Notes: a model not told the origin generated them from the sequence alone. DNA of 64,000 nucleotides from Bacillus sp. sid0103 (GCF_019219025.1 NZ_JAHUWN010000002.1:62001-126000), one strand, 5' to 3'; shown: positions 43,991-51,574, numbered from the stretch's first letter. A program made the numbers and translations.

Positions 43991-44002
43991 TGGTATATAC
44001 CA
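43991..44002 (-). promoter_or_regulatory. GntR/FrlR operator upstream of frlR
   Basis: The third identical TGGTATATACCA palindrome (with the same trailing TT). It implies that FrlR controls its own gene. Confidence 0.8.
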
Positions 44003-44154
44003 TTTAAAATAAAGTGAAAACCATTCTTTCTGGAATTTAGAGAGCCTGAATTTTTAAAAGCGCTTACATTTACTTGTTTTTAGAATAATTTAAATTTTCA
44101 GCTATGTCAATAGACTATTAACCAAACAAATATCTACAAAATAAACCATAACGC

Positions 44155-44167
44155 GGTGTCAGGCACC
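44155..44167. repeat. GGTGTCAGGCACC repeat copy
   Basis: A perfect copy of the dispersed 13-mer in the 200-base gap before the second DUF1659 gene. Confidence 0.8.
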
Positions 44168-44185
44168 AATTTATTTTTTTCAACC

Positions 44186-44232
44186 ATGTCCTTTTGGCCG
44201 ACTTTTTTCTATATAGAAGGTGAAAGGAGGTG
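44186..44232 (+). promoter_or_regulatory. Conserved leader before DUF1659 gene, copy 2
   Basis: Matches 29292-29340 over nearly its whole length: ATGTCCTTTT, CCGACTTT, TTCTATATA, then AAGGTGAAAGGAGGTG. Conservation outside the coding region points to shared control of the two DUF1659-DUF2922 loci. Confidence 0.5.
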
Positions 44233-44239
44233 AGGGAAA

Positions 44240-44458
44240 ATGGCACAATCACTTTTAGAAGGAACGAAGCTTCGTTTAGTGTTTGAAGGCGGTATGGATG
44301 AGGATGGCGAACCAATTCTACGCGCCAAAACATTTAGCAATGTCAAAAAGGATGCAACAACGGATCAGTTATTTCAAGCGGCAACCGCCATTTCTGTTTT
44401 GTGCAATGACATGTTAAACAAAGTAGAACGAAATGATAGTTCTGAAATTATCGCTTAA
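44240..44458 (+). CDS. DUF1659 family protein, copy 2
   Basis: A 72-residue paralogue of the protein at 29347, with most positions identical, including GTKLRLVFE, DEDGEPILRAKTFSNVKK and MLNKVERNDSSEIIA. AAAGGAGGTGAG precedes the ATG. Unlike copy 1 it is not followed by YvrJ and amidase genes, so the DUF1659-DUF2922 pair can act without them or in trans. Confidence 0.85.
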   Translation: MAQSLLEGTKLRLVFEGGMDEDGEPILRAKTFSNVKKDATTDQLFQAATAISVLCNDMLNKVERNDSSEIIA

Positions 44459-44498
44459 TCGGGTATGAACTGAAGTCTAAAGAAGGAGGTCAATGAAC

Positions 44499-44717
44499 AT
44501 GGCAAAAACATTAGAATTACAATTTGTTACGGAGCTTGGAAAGACAGCCCGTCTATCCGTCGAAAATCCCAAGGACCCCATTGATGAAGAAGTCGTGAAA
44601 TTATCGATGTCACAAATTATTGCATCTGACATTTTCACCACAAGCAGCGGCAAGTTTGTGTCTGCAAAAGGTGCGAGAGTCGTCGACCGCAACGTGACGG
44701 ATTATGAACTAGTGTAA
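44499..44717 (+). CDS. DUF2922 family protein, copy 2
   Basis: A 72-residue paralogue of the protein at 29604 (MAKTLELQF start, TSSGKFVSAKGARVVDRN near the end). AAGGAGG lies ten bases before the chosen ATG. An in-frame ATG at 44493, four bases after the ribosome site, is also possible and would add two residues. A strong terminator ends this two-gene unit. Confidence 0.85.
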   Translation: MAKTLELQFVTELGKTARLSVENPKDPIDEEVVKLSMSQIIASDIFTTSSGKFVSAKGARVVDRNVTDYELV

Positions 44718-44761
44718 GAACTATTGCAGAAATTCGACTACATTACCATGTTAACACGCTG

Positions 44762-44793
44762 ATGCGGTTCATCTTGGATGAACCGCATTTTTT
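44762..44793 (+). terminator. Terminator after second DUF1659-DUF2922 pair
   Basis: ATGCGGTTCATC (44762-44773) pairs perfectly with GATGAACCGCAT (44777-44788), followed by TTTTT. Confidence 0.9.
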
Positions 44794-44806
44794 AGTGGAT
44801 AGTGCC

Positions 44807-45073
44807 TCAAAGTTGTTTATTAAGCAAAACCAATAATTTTTTTTGCGCTCTTTGATTATAGAACATTTTTTTTACTCGCAAATTACTTTGTAAATACCTT
44901 CTTACATGCCTATTAACATAAAACAAACGGCGATATTTCTCTTGCGCATATATCTTTTTAAACCAATCATGTTTTTTGAGCTGCTCAATATTCTGGTCAA
45001 TCTTTCTCGTATCCAAACCGGCAGTAGAACTTGTAGCGATCAATCCCAATAGATCTAATAAATAATAGAGCAT
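44807..45073 (-). CDS. Small basic protein with hydrophobic N-terminus, hypothetical
   Basis: An 88-residue protein that begins with a hydrophobic stretch (MLYYLLDLLGLIATSS) and continues as a strongly basic, probably helical region (KYRRLFYVNRHVRRYL, RAQKKLLVLLNKQL). GGAG lies eight bases before the ATG at 45073. It could be a membrane-associated or nucleic-acid-binding protein. I do not recognise a family. It lies 47 bases downstream of the pseudokinase gene on the same strand, so the two may be co-transcribed. Confidence 0.6.
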   Translation of the reverse strand: MLYYLLDLLGLIATSSTAGLDTRKIDQNIEQLKKHDWFKKIYAQEKYRRLFYVNRHVRRYLQSNLRVKKMFYNQRAQKKLLVLLNKQL

Positions 45074-45120
45074 ATGCACTACTCCGTCTCATCTTAAGTG
45101 TCATTTTTCGCGTGGGGTTT

Positions 45121-45915
45121 TCAAATAAGAAAATAAACGGCAAAAATCAGCACTACTCCCACAACGACTGCACCTAGTATTCTCCTGCTCCGATTCCCAC
45201 CCTGTTCCGCTTTTCTCCATTCGCGTTCAGCGACTTCCTCTTTTTGGGTCAATCTTTTTCGTTCGAAAAAAGCAGCTAGTTTATTATCCTCACTTATTCC
45301 TGGTTTCTTTTCCGCACTTGTTAGTATCTGTTCTATTTCTGCAACAGTCATAGGTTCTTCCTGTTCAAGTTTTTCCAAGATTGGCTCACTTAATGTAGAA
45401 AAACTCTGGATGACTGCAATTAATTGCCGAATATCAGAAACAGCTCCTAAGCGGGGTTTCCCTTCAAGGGCCTTTGCCTCGCCAGTTCCATATAAAAACA
45501 CTCTACCTTGGTTGGTAATCCAGATGTTCTCAGGAGAGATGGACCCATGAATCATCTTATGATCGTGAAGATGGCGGACAGCAGCAAGAAGCTGTTTGAT
45601 TTGATCAGGTTCGAGTGGCCCTTTTTCAATTAAGGGTGACCCTTTTTCCCCTTCCAATAGAGAATATAAGTGATCTTCATCGACCTTTGCTACCTGTTCC
45701 ATCCTCGGTAATTGGCTATAGTCAGTGATCACTACTTGGTACTCTTCTTGAAGCTGGTTCCATTGTGCCTTCTTAAAATCCGTGGATTTATTCGAAAAAT
45801 CAACTAACCTTAAAATAAACGTCCGACCAGTTTTTGCTTCCCCTACTTCAAAAACACTCAGACCAAAATCATTGGAAAACAACTTCCTTTTTATTTCAAA
45901 ACCACCAATATTCAC
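45121..45915 (-). CDS. Membrane-anchored protein kinase-like protein, probable pseudokinase
   Basis: A protein kinase fold of about 200 residues followed by a basic stretch and a C-terminal membrane helix (about 246-264, VVVGVVLIFAVYFLI). The fold is recognisable from MIHGSISPENIWI near residue 123. The catalytic residues are altered: the active-site loop HRD is HGS, DFG is replaced by YGT (VFLYGTGEAKAL), and the nucleotide-binding lysine position reads ILRL. It is therefore probably inactive and acts as a binding or scaffold protein. The C-terminal anchor with a cytoplasmic N-terminal domain resembles Bacillus YrzF/PrkC-type truncations in outline only. Start is GTG with a weak ribosome site. 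Confidence 0.7.
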   Translation of the reverse strand: MNIGGFEIKRKLFSNDFGLSVFEVGEAKTGRTFILRLVDFSNKSTDFKKAQWNQLQEEYQVVITDYSQLPRMEQVAKVDEDHLYSLLEGEKGSPLIEKGPLEPDQIKQLLAAVRHLHDHKMIHGSISPENIWITNQGRVFLYGTGEAKALEGKPRLGAVSDIRQLIAVIQSFSTLSEPILEKLEQEEPMTVAEIEQILTSAEKKPGISEDNKLAAFFERKRLTQKEEVAEREWRKAEQGGNRSRRILGAVVVGVVLIFAVYFLI

Positions 45916-45957
45916 TGCTCACACCATGCTTTCTTTTTATGTTAAACGTTCTTCTGT

Positions 45958-46020
45958 AGGCTCTTTTCGTAAAATTTGGTTGCTTTTAGAGTCAAAAAAG
46001 GTTCTTACGAAAAGAGGCCA
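45958..46020. repeat. Hairpin element with 12-bp inverted ends (MITE-like)
   Basis: CTCTTTTCGTAA (45961-45972) and TTACGAAAAGAG (46005-46016) are perfect inverted repeats around a 32-base centre, with GG/CC at the outer ends. There is no T-run typical of a terminator. It could be a miniature mobile or dispersed hairpin repeat. Confidence 0.5.
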
Positions 46021-46219
46021 CGAAGCATCTAGATATACGGGGTGATGAAATTATACGAAAAACAACAATCGATGCGAAAATAGCCCTTTGTAAAGATGGA
46101 AAGAATCGTATGTAACCGCTTTTACATTCTATCATTTTGCGACCCGTTTATTAATCATCTCTCATTCTTATTATAGTCACGAGAAAAATGGCAATGATAG
46201 TAGTGGAGGTGAAAAAACG

Positions 46220-46390
46220 ATGACAAAAGATCCAAATCTTCGTGGGGATATGCTGGCGGACGAATGGAATAGTGAAGAAGTTCAAAATGAAATGATGTTC
46301 ACGGGAATAACCCACGACGAGTGGCTAGTGAACAGACTAAATGATGAGGATGACTATCCAGAAGAAGAACATGATGATTACGCATGGTAA
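46220..46390 (+). CDS. Small acidic protein (56 aa), hypothetical
   Basis: GGAGGTG lies ten bases before the ATG. The product is very acidic and soluble: MTKDPNLRGDMLADEW, then a middle part with EEVQNEMMFTGITHDEW, ending DDYPEEEHDDYAW. A perfect terminator follows directly, which supports a real gene. I recognise no family. It is divergent from the pseudokinase gene. Confidence 0.65.
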   Translation: MTKDPNLRGDMLADEWNSEEVQNEMMFTGITHDEWLVNRLNDEDDYPEEEHDDYAW

Positions 46391-46399
46391 CCCTGACTG

Positions 46400-46429
46400 A
46401 AAAAGCCACGGGAGCGCCGTGGCTTTTTA
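46400..46429 (+). terminator. Terminator after small acidic protein gene
   Basis: AAAAAGCCACGG (46400-46411) pairs perfectly with CCGTGGCTTTTT (46417-46428). Confidence 0.9.
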
Positions 46430-46432
46430 ACA

Positions 46433-46546
46433 TTACTGGCGAATGAGTTTCATTTATTGGCGGATACGCCTCACTTACTGACGGATAGCCTCATTTTACA
46501 AGCGGATAAGCGCCACTTTCTGGCAGATAAGATCCGTTTACTGCCG
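46433..46546. repeat. 21-bp tandem array, core TTACTGGCGGAT (6 units)
   Basis: Degenerate copies of TTACTGGCGGAT start at 46433, 46454, 46475, 46496, 46517 and 46538, exactly 21 bases apart. Between cores lie variable G/CCTCA(C/T)-type spacers. The region has no open frame with a ribosome site. Confidence 0.85.
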
Positions 46547-46631
46547 AAACCGCAAATCAGAGGTCCCCCCAGACCTGAAAAATATCGAAATCTCAGCAAT
46601 AGGCATCTTAAAATAGGCATCTAAAAGGAGC

Positions 46632-46750
46632 TTGGCGGAATAGGTGCTGAAGTTGGCGGAATCCTTCTACAGTTTGGCGGTATAAATCTAATCATCGGCG
46701 GAATCCCTCCACAGTTTGGCGGAATTCCTGTCCAAATTGGCGGAATCCAC
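46632..46750. repeat. 21-bp tandem array, core TTGGCGGAAT (6 units)
   Basis: Cores start at 46632, 46653, 46674, 46695, 46716 and 46737, again exactly 21 bases apart. The shared TGGCGGA links it to the preceding array, but the flanks differ, so it is a subfamily. Confidence 0.85.
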
Positions 46751-46827
46751 AAATCGAAGGGCCCTCCGGACATAAAATAAGTACTGATTTTAAGTTTGAT
46801 TAACTAAAAAGGTCACATAAATGGAGC

Positions 46828-46905
46828 TTGGCGAAATATCCGCCACTTACTAACGGATAACCCCACCTTACTGGCGAACCCCCTCATTTTACTAACGATT
46901 AAACC
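46828..46905. repeat. 21-bp repeat remnants (4 units)
   Basis: TTGGCGAAAT at 46828 and TTACT(A/G)(A/G)CG cores at 46847, 46868 and 46889. The last three keep the 21-base step. Confidence 0.75.
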
Positions 46906-46995
46906 TACTCAACTTCATCTACTCTCTCAATATGTACTAAAAATCCAACCTCTGGACTATACTGTTACAAATCACTTTCAATTGGAGTGGATGTC

Positions 46996-47106
46996 ATGGA
47001 TGAACAGAAGAATTTTTTCATAGGGATTTTCTGGGCGACCATACTTAGTGTTCCACTGTGGTTGGCGTTGTTCGGATGGGTCAAAATATTTATGAAACTC
47101 TTGTAA
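46996..47106 (+). CDS. Small single-helix membrane protein (36 aa), hypothetical
   Basis: GGAG lies eight bases before this ATG. The product has one strong membrane helix (FFIGIFWATILSVPLWLAL) with a charged N-terminus (MDEQK) and a basic amphipathic end (FGWVKIFMKLL). A terminator follows at 47139. An overlapping ATG five bases upstream opens a different frame that soon stops. No family was recognised. Confidence 0.5.
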   Translation: MDEQKNFFIGIFWATILSVPLWLALFGWVKIFMKLL

Positions 47107-47138
47107 AAACTTCATACACATCTACTTTACATAAAAAT

Positions 47139-47163
47139 AAGGCCGGGAATCCGGCCTTTTTTC
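47139..47163. terminator. Bidirectional terminator between small membrane ORF and queF
   Basis: AAGGCCGG (47139-47146) pairs with CCGGCCTT (47151-47158), with TTTT on the plus side and an AT-rich tail on the minus side. Confidence 0.8.
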
Positions 47164-47164
47164 C

Positions 47165-47665
47165 TTAACGATTATCTACTTTTTCTGGATAAATATCATG
47201 ATTCATCAAACGGAAATGGGCCATTTCCTCATACTTGGTTCCTGGTTTCCCATAGTTGCACCAAGGGTCAATCGAAATCCCGCCTCGTGGCGTGAATTTC
47301 CCCCAAACCTCAATATATCTTGGGTCAAGCAGCTTAATTAAATCATTCATGATGATATTGACACAATCCTCATGGAAATCGCCATGGTTTCTGAAACTAA
47401 ATAGATATAATTTCAGTGACTTACTCTCAACAATCTTTTTGTCCGGAACATACGAAATATACATCGTCGCAAAATCCGGCTGGCGCGTTAACGGGCATAA
47501 ACTTGTGAATTCCGGGCAATTAAATTTCACGAAATAATCGCGGTCCGGGTGAAGATTGTCGACTGCCTCCAATACCTCCGGCGCATATTCAAATGAATAG
47601 GTAGTCCCTTGATTACCTAATAATGTTAAATCCTTTAAACCTTCTTCGTGGCTTCTGCCAGACAT
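47165..47665 (-). CDS. queF: NADPH-dependent 7-cyano-7-deazaguanine reductase QueF
   Basis: This cytoplasmic enzyme reduces preQ0 to preQ1, the last free-base step of queuosine tRNA-modification synthesis. Catalytic Cys57 ([17 protein letters not shown]) and Asp64 are present, along with the NADPH-binding QueF motif [20 protein letters not shown]. At 166 residues it is the short, single-domain Bacillus type. The ATG at 47665 follows AAGGAGG, while the longer frame has no ribosome site. It is monocistronic here and preceded by a preQ1 riboswitch with a terminator, so its product shuts off its own synthesis. Confidence 0.96.
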   Translation of the reverse strand: MSGRSHEEGLKDLTLLGNQGTTYSFEYAPEVLEAVDNLHPDRDYFVKFNCPEFTSLCPLTRQPDFATMYISYVPDKKIVESKSLKLYLFSFRNHGDFHEDCVNIIMNDLIKLLDPRYIEVWGKFTPRGGISIDPWCNYGKPGTKYEEMAHFRLMNHDIYPEKVDNR

Positions 47666-47751
47666 AAAAAAACCTCCTTGCAATGTGTCCCACACTTTTC
47701 CAAGAAAGAGTTTCTGCAGCATCTCTACTTATCAAACTAAAGGATTCCATC

Positions 47752-47782
47752 AAAAAAGCCACGTCCGATATGGACATGGCCT
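47752..47782 (-). terminator. Riboswitch-controlled terminator before queF
   Basis: On the minus strand GGCCATGTCC pairs with GGACGTGGC, followed by six T. It lies directly downstream of the preQ1 aptamer and 87 bases before the queF start. Confidence 0.85.
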
Positions 47783-47794
47783 AAAGTCATGTAT

Positions 47795-47834
47795 CCATAG
47801 TTTTTTATAGAGGGTATCAGCTATGAACCTCTCC
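47795..47834 (-). ncRNA. PreQ1-I riboswitch aptamer
   Basis: On the minus strand AGAGGTTC (47832-47825) is followed by ATAGCTGAT, ACCCTCTATAAAAAACTA and TGG. This fits the preQ1-I class: a short stem made by AGAGG and CCCTCT, and an A-rich tail that folds back into the loop as a pseudoknot. It is linked to queF and an intrinsic terminator, so ligand binding should cause termination. Confidence 0.92.
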
Positions 47835-47863
47835 CGCAAGCACGGGTATTCTCTTCCACATAT

Positions 47864-47891
47864 ATTATAGAACCCTGAGCCAAACGTCAAT
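47864..47891 (-). promoter_or_regulatory. Promoter for queF riboswitch transcript
   Basis: On the minus strand ATTGAC precedes TATAAT (47869-47864) by 16 bases, about 30 bases before the aptamer. Confidence 0.65.
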
Positions 47892-47943
47892 TGAAAATTT
47901 TTGTAAGTTTTACTCAACCTCATTATCTATACGTATTTCACCA

Positions 47944-48175
47944 CTAATCTTCATTTCGGGTAAAATACTTTTCTGAATACTCATTTAGCAAATGAGTAAA
48001 ATGAGCGCGTGTGTTTTCCTCCAGATGAAAATGGACGCCATACAGATACAAGCCTTCAGACATTTCATCTTCCCAAATAATGATTCCCGGAATATGGATT
48101 TCGTTGCCCCCCTCTGTCGCAAATAAATTACAACGAAAGATCTCTTACCACAAAATGAAAATAGGCAATCTGTGT
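47944..48175 (-). pseudogene. Decayed gene fragment, possibly PilZ-like
   Basis: The last 55 codons read smoothly to a TAG: EIHIPGIIIWEDEMSEG, then LYLYGVHFHLEENTRAHFTH. This resembles the end of a PilZ domain (strand, then YGVxF, then a helix). Upstream the frame hits TAA near 48130, while a neighbouring frame continues with TQIAYFHFVVRDLSL before its own stop. No start codon or ribosome site precedes it. I read this as the 3' end of a gene broken by frameshift and 5' loss. The PilZ assignment is tentative. Confidence 0.4.
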
Positions 48176-48345
48176 TAAAAAGTGTCAGCCCATTCCTCTA
48201 TTTCCTGTTCTGATTTTCTTTTTTTTACTAGTTAAATAGTAAGCAGGTATCAGCCCCCTTTGTGCTATAATAATTTCCGAAGGCTTTAGGGTTACGAACG
48301 TTTTATTTTATGGAAAGGACCTGTTACAAGGCATAGGGGGATATG

Positions 48346-49257
48346 ATGAAACAACAAGAAGTGGGTTCCAGATCCATCGTGCTGCCGCTTACCATTTCCA
48401 TCATTGCCATTTCATTTTCGGCGATTTTTGTCAAATGGTCAGACGCTCCAGCCTCCATTTTGAGTATGTACCGGATGTGGTTTGCCAGTATCTTAATGGT
48501 ACCGATCGTCTGGAAAAAACGCAGTGAATTTAAACATATTGTTAAAAAGGATTGGTTCTTTTTATTTTTTTCAGGTTTCTTTTTGGCACTGCATTTTGTC
48601 CTTTGGTTCGGGTCTTTGAAACTAACGACAGTCGCAAGTTCGACTATTATCCTTGCCTTACAGCCTATTGTCTCACTGCTCGGCGGCTTTCTTCTATTTA
48701 AGGAACGAACAACATTGTCCGCCATTATGACAATGGGGATTGCAATCATCGGAGCGATGATGATTGGCTGGGGAGATTTCGGATTAAGTACGGACGCGAT
48801 TATGGGCGATTTACTTTCATTTTTTAGTGTAATCTCTGTCGTTGGCTACTTATTAATTGGGCAATCAATCGTCAAAAAAGTATCACATTGGCTTTATAGC
48901 TTTTGTGTGTTTTTCGCTGCATCTATTGTGCTAACAATTTATAACGTCACGGCAGGAGTTACTCTAAGTGGTTACCCGGCCAAGGAATGGGGCATCTTCT
49001 TATTACTCGCCACCGTTCCAACGGTCTCACACGTGATAAATAACTGGCTTTTAAACTACGTCAATGCGACGACGATCTCAATGAGTATTTTAGGTGAACC
49101 CGTTGGCGCCACCATCCTTGCAGTAATTCTATTAAACGAGCACCTTGTCGCCTGGCAAATTGCTGGCGGTCTGCTCGTCCTGCTCGGTGTATTCTTCTTT
49201 TTGAGCCAGCAGCAAAAGCCGCTGTCACAAGCGGTGAAAGAAGAACCGGTTAATTAA
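48346..49257 (+). CDS. EamA (DMT) family transporter
   Basis: A drug/metabolite-type membrane transporter with ten helices in two EamA repeats (about 10-140 and 155-295). The second repeat ends with the typical LGEPVGATILAVILLNEHL segment. The ATG at 48346 is favoured over 48343 because it is spaced better from GGGGG. Members export amino acids, nucleosides or other metabolites; the substrate is not predictable. It is a single gene with its own terminator. Confidence 0.88.
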   Translation: MKQQEVGSRSIVLPLTISIIAISFSAIFVKWSDAPASILSMYRMWFASILMVPIVWKKRSEFKHIVKKDWFFLFFSGFFLALHFVLWFGSLKLTTVASSTIILALQPIVSLLGGFLLFKERTTLSAIMTMGIAIIGAMMIGWGDFGLSTDAIMGDLLSFFSVISVVGYLLIGQSIVKKVSHWLYSFCVFFAASIVLTIYNVTAGVTLSGYPAKEWGIFLLLATVPTVSHVINNWLLNYVNATTISMSILGEPVGATILAVILLNEHLVAWQIAGGLLVLLGVFFFLSQQQKPLSQAVKEEPVN

Positions 49258-49268
49258 ATTTATTCATA

Positions 49269-49300
49269 GAAAAAGGGGCTAAAATTAGCCCCTTTTTTTC
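49269..49300. terminator. Bidirectional terminator between EamA and GW-amidase genes
   Basis: AAAAAGGGGCTA (49270-49281) pairs with TAGCCCCTTTTT (49286-49297). Confidence 0.9.
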
Positions 49301-49332
49301 GTTTTATGGATATTGTTTTTCAGTTGATAGTA

Positions 49333-51363
49333 CTACTTCATCAACCAAACAGTCTTACCGTCCAACTTCCCACAGTACCAGTTAGTGCTTCCTACTTTCG
49401 CCGTGAGGTTAGCAGTGAATTTCTTGTTTTTGTAAGAAGAAAGTTTCTTATAAACGACGTCTTTTTTACCACCCCATGCTTTGCTATAGGCACTGCCTGT
49501 CCCTTTGAGGTACATAGTTTTGGCTTTTTGACTGACGACCGAATAACTAACATCGGATATATCGGAAGATTTGATCCAGCCAACCGGGCTTGCGCCTGTT
49601 GAACTTTTACTAATTAAATAATAGGTTTGACCATTTAGCAGCCCTTTTCTCTTAATATAGTAAACCTTATTGGTATAGGTGGATCCTGCCTTAAAGTTCG
49701 AACTCGACCCAAGCTTCCTATAAACCTTAACGCTGGTTATTTTGATATTGCCTAACCTGCTCGTCGCACTTTCTAGTGTATTCGATAGGTACCCGCCATG
49801 AATCCATACGGTCTTACCAGCCATGCTTCCACGGTACCACGTGTTATTACCGACTTTTTCGGTTAAATTGATCTTAAATTCTTGGTTTTTATTTTTCGAG
49901 AGATCTTTAAAAATCAGATCCTTCGTACCGCCCCATGGCTTGCTATATGCGCTGCCTTTGCCTGTGAAATACATTGTTTTGGCATTTTTGTCATACGTCG
50001 TATGTGAATAATTTGTGATATCGGAAGAGTTGACCCAGCCGACCACGCCTGTTACACTACTAGGCTGTTTACTGATTAAATAATAGGTTTGATCGTTGAT
50101 CGTTGCCTGTTTCTTAATGTAGTAGACGGTCCCGGTGTAGGCAGATCCAGCTTGAATCGCACCTGTTGAAGTGCCGACCGTTTTATAGATCATAACAGTG
50201 CCATTTTTAAGCTGGCCTAACCTGCTCATCGCCCGCTCCACTTTTGGTACCAATCGGCTTGAATAAATCCATACGGTTTTTCCGTCCAGATTCCCGCGGT
50301 ACCAAACCATATTTCCAACTGTTTCTGTACCATCTACCTTAAATTCTTGATTTTTATATTTGGACAGTGAAGAGTAGATGACATCTTCCTTCATGCCCCA
50401 AGCCTTGCTATATGCGCTCCCAATGCCCGTAAAATACAACGTCTTCGCTGTGGATTTTACACTAGATTCTGGATAGGAAAGCAGATCAGCAGCCTTTGCC
50501 CAGCCGATCACTCCGTCCACACTGCTTGGCTTTTCACTAAGCAAGTAATAGGTTTGTCCGCTAATAAAGGCTAAGTTTTTAATATAAAACGTTTGGTTCG
50601 TATACGTTTCTCCTGCCGGAACGGCTGTTGCCGTATTAGTATAATCCTTATAAATCATGACCTTGCTGCTTGGGATTTGCCCTAAGCGATTGGTATTTTC
50701 CGTTTTATTTGGGAAGGTTTTATATTTCATAGTAACTAACTGGACAAATTGATCCCAGCTATAGCCCCACTGTTTAAAATATGCATGCGGATCCGCATGG
50801 GTGGTGCCTCCAAGGTACTTGGTGACTGCAGCATGCGACCATAGTGTTCCTTCACCTGTTTTTTCGGCATTTACTAAAGGTAAATTATATTCATAAAGCA
50901 CGGATGCAATGTAATTCCCATAGTTATTAATCGAACGTGCAAACTTGTCAAAGCTCTTCTCTCTGACTAGTTCAATATGTACAAATCGTTGGTTTGCATA
51001 GGATCCCGCACCCCAGGCCCCATAATTCGGCGTATGGATTTCAATCACCCGCGAACCATCAGCAAATGCATGAACAAAGGCTCTACTATGGTTTCTCGTC
51101 ATATAGGCAATCTCACTCGAGATCGTCGATCTGCTATTTGCCGTTTCATGGGCAACAATCCCCTCAACCTCACCATAACCATTCCGATACGTAAATTTGG
51201 TAAAAATATTTTTGTAATCTTGCTCTACTTTCGCGGGTACTAGTTTCATAGAAATGATATAATCATTAACTTTGGGGTAGGTCGTTCCCGCTGCGCTCAT
51301 AAGAGAGGGCTGTACCAAAACAAAAACCAATAGTGACAAAACAGAGATGACAACTTTCTTCAT
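49333..51363 (-). CDS. Secreted GW-repeat N-acetylmuramoyl-L-alanine amidase
   Basis: An exported autolysin of 676 residues. A signal peptide (1-24) is followed by an Amidase_2 domain (about 40-215) with zinc-ligand histidines in IVAHET and in TLWSHAAVTKYLGGTTHADPH. Three to four SH3-like GW modules (about 225-676) follow, each containing VGWxxxxDxxxY and ending GKTVWI. GW modules bind lipoteichoic acid and keep the enzyme at the cell surface. It should cleave muramoyl-alanine bonds during growth or separation. It is related in design to listerial Ami and staphylococcal Atl-type enzymes. Confidence 0.9.
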   Translation of the reverse strand: MKKVVISVLSLLVFVLVQPSLMSAAGTTYPKVNDYIISMKLVPAKVEQDYKNIFTKFTYRNGYGEVEGIVAHETANSRSTISSEIAYMTRNHSRAFVHAFADGSRVIEIHTPNYGAWGAGSYANQRFVHIELVREKSFDKFARSINNYGNYIASVLYEYNLPLVNAEKTGEGTLWSHAAVTKYLGGTTHADPHAYFKQWGYSWDQFVQLVTMKYKTFPNKTENTNRLGQIPSSKVMIYKDYTNTATAVPAGETYTNQTFYIKNLAFISGQTYYLLSEKPSSVDGVIGWAKAADLLSYPESSVKSTAKTLYFTGIGSAYSKAWGMKEDVIYSSLSKYKNQEFKVDGTETVGNMVWYRGNLDGKTVWIYSSRLVPKVERAMSRLGQLKNGTVMIYKTVGTSTGAIQAGSAYTGTVYYIKKQATINDQTYYLISKQPSSVTGVVGWVNSSDITNYSHTTYDKNAKTMYFTGKGSAYSKPWGGTKDLIFKDLSKNKNQEFKINLTEKVGNNTWYRGSMAGKTVWIHGGYLSNTLESATSRLGNIKITSVKVYRKLGSSSNFKAGSTYTNKVYYIKRKGLLNGQTYYLISKSSTGASPVGWIKSSDISDVSYSVVSQKAKTMYLKGTGSAYSKAWGGKKDVVYKKLSSYKNKKFTANLTAKVGSTNWYCGKLDGKTVWLMK

Positions 51364-51503
51364 TTTTCCTCCTAATATAATAGTTTAAATGTCTGCTAGA
51401 CTCATAAAAACCATTATACTACGACAAACGAAGGATTCTAAGGAAAATTTAGTTTTACTAAATAATTTTGAAAATTCATAAACTTGTGGTGACAGCCACC
51501 ATT
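51364..51503. other. Promoter region of the GW amidase
   Basis: AT-rich spacer upstream of the amidase; a ribosome site (AGGAGG) lies just before its start. No specific operator was recognised. Confidence 0.35.
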
Positions 51504-51537
51504 TCAAAAAAGAGAGAAGCGCATGAAGCGCTTCTCT
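51504..51537 (-). terminator. Terminator downstream of a 21-bp repeat array
   Basis: AGAGAAGCGC (51513-51522) pairs with GCGCTTCTCT (51528-51537). On the minus strand the stem is followed by CTTTTTTG, so it would end the transcript of the gene at 51727 after passing through the repeats. Confidence 0.75.
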
Positions 51538-51574
51538 TTGAGTTTGGTAGTGGAAATCGACCAAGTATGCGGCT

